Shown piece by piece: positions 63,883 to 64,000 of a stretch of DNA of 64,000 bases. The DNA lies in assembly GCA_022567305.1 (NCBI GenBank), contig JADFHF010000011.1:1-64000 (forward strand), read 5' to 3'. The stretch comes from Bacteroidota bacterium (GTDB lineage: Bacteria; Bacteroidota; Rhodothermia; Rhodothermales; UBA10348). A program made the position numbers and the translations under genes. The notes under the pieces are model-generated. The model saw only the letters and a program-made list of their open reading frames with translations, had not been told where the DNA came from and ran no database searches. Each line of letters starts with the position of its first letter. Position 1 is the stretch's first letter.

Positions 63883-64000
63883 TCAGAAGTCTAGGGTGAG
63901 CGATAGATTGGGAATCGGTACCGGTATTTGAGGGACTGTCGTGCGGTCCACCGTGTCATCATCTTCGAACTCAAAGAAATAGAACCAGGTGTTATTCCTT
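63883..64000 (-). CDS. TonB-dependent outer-membrane receptor, C-terminal end (partial)
   Basis: The last 38 codons and stop of a protein running out of the window. The visible sequence (NNTWFYFFEFEDDDTVDR, then PQIPVPIPNLSLTLDF) ends with an alternating hydrophobic strand and terminal phenylalanine, as in outer-membrane beta-barrels. Together with the adjoining DUF4249 lipoprotein gene this points to a TonB-dependent receptor with which the lipoprotein forms an uptake pair. Identity rests mostly on this context. Confidence 0.7.
   Translation of the reverse strand, partial: RNNTWFYFFEFEDDDTVDRTTVPQIPVPIPNLSLTLDF

Noticed and set aside
1-64000. CRISPR arrays, prophage, insertion sequences or integrons
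   Set aside because: No spaced direct repeats, transposase, integrase or phage structural gene was found on either strand.

Overview
The window reads as chromosomal DNA of a free-living, probably aerobic and marine member of the Bacteroidota/Rhodothermota (Rhodothermales-like). Supporting signs are a type IX secretion sorting domain, two SusD-independent DUF4249-type lipoproteins (one beside a TonB-dependent receptor), the rpmB-rpmG-DUF4295 ribosomal cluster, MMSDH-linked pyrimidine catabolism and many outer-membrane beta-barrel proteins. Base composition looks even, near 50% GC. No phage, plasmid, IS element or CRISPR array is visible.

Layout. 0-5.7 kb: MscS channel, a beta-propeller secreted protein, a SpoIIE phosphatase, a frameshifted TerC gene and a lipoprotein. 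5.8-17.6 kb: a plus-strand run of DinB protein, SSS symporter, then a complete reductive pyrimidine-degradation operon (beta-ureidopropionase, NCS1 permease, class III aminotransferase, dihydropyrimidinase, CoA-acylating semialdehyde dehydrogenase, PreT, PreA) taking uracil/thymine to acetyl-/propionyl-CoA. A 14-bp tandem repeat sits between its first two genes. 17.6-29.6 kb: mixed accessory genes (MFS carrier, Tat-type aldo/keto reductase, PAP2 phosphatase, ABC exporter, Rieske oxygenase) and two gene scars. One joins the first codons of a CDF metal transporter to the tail of a TPR protein; the other is the first ~95 codons of a Ser/Thr kinase.

29.7-43 kb: a minus-strand housekeeping block with lolC/E, rpmB, rpmG, DUF4295 gene, tRNA-Pro, tRNA-Arg(UCU) and tRNA-Cys, ending in a strong terminator. 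The tRNA-Arg gene is interrupted by a 205-nt group I intron after U34. Then come ychF, a phosphatase, nusB, comEC, a tandem UspA protein, pgi, moeA and a HutC-type GntR regulator.

43-49.7 kb: a 1064-residue T9SS cargo protein, an M14 carboxypeptidase and a Nudix hydrolase. 49.9-60.7 kb: a sulfur-oxidation island. On the plus strand are mobA, a ferredoxin-NrfD fusion, a cytoplasmic molybdopterin oxidoreductase (together SoeABC-like) and a TorD chaperone. Convergent to these are two half-size YeeE/YedE sulfur transporters, a CstB-type persulfide dioxygenase-rhodanese and a SulP anion carrier. Together they can take sulfane sulfur in, oxidise it to sulfite and then sulfate, and exchange sulfate. 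A 16-bp palindrome of the CTTGT-N4-ACAAG type occurs in front of torD, twice in front of the transporter operon, and as overlapping copies in front of the GntR gene, so that regulator probably controls the island. 60.8-64 kb: recJ, a possible tiny membrane protein, a DUF4249 lipoprotein and the last 38 codons of a TonB-dependent receptor.

Several genes show apparent single-base frameshifts (TerC certain by reading; two others probable). They may be real or consensus errors, and the sequence alone does not decide.
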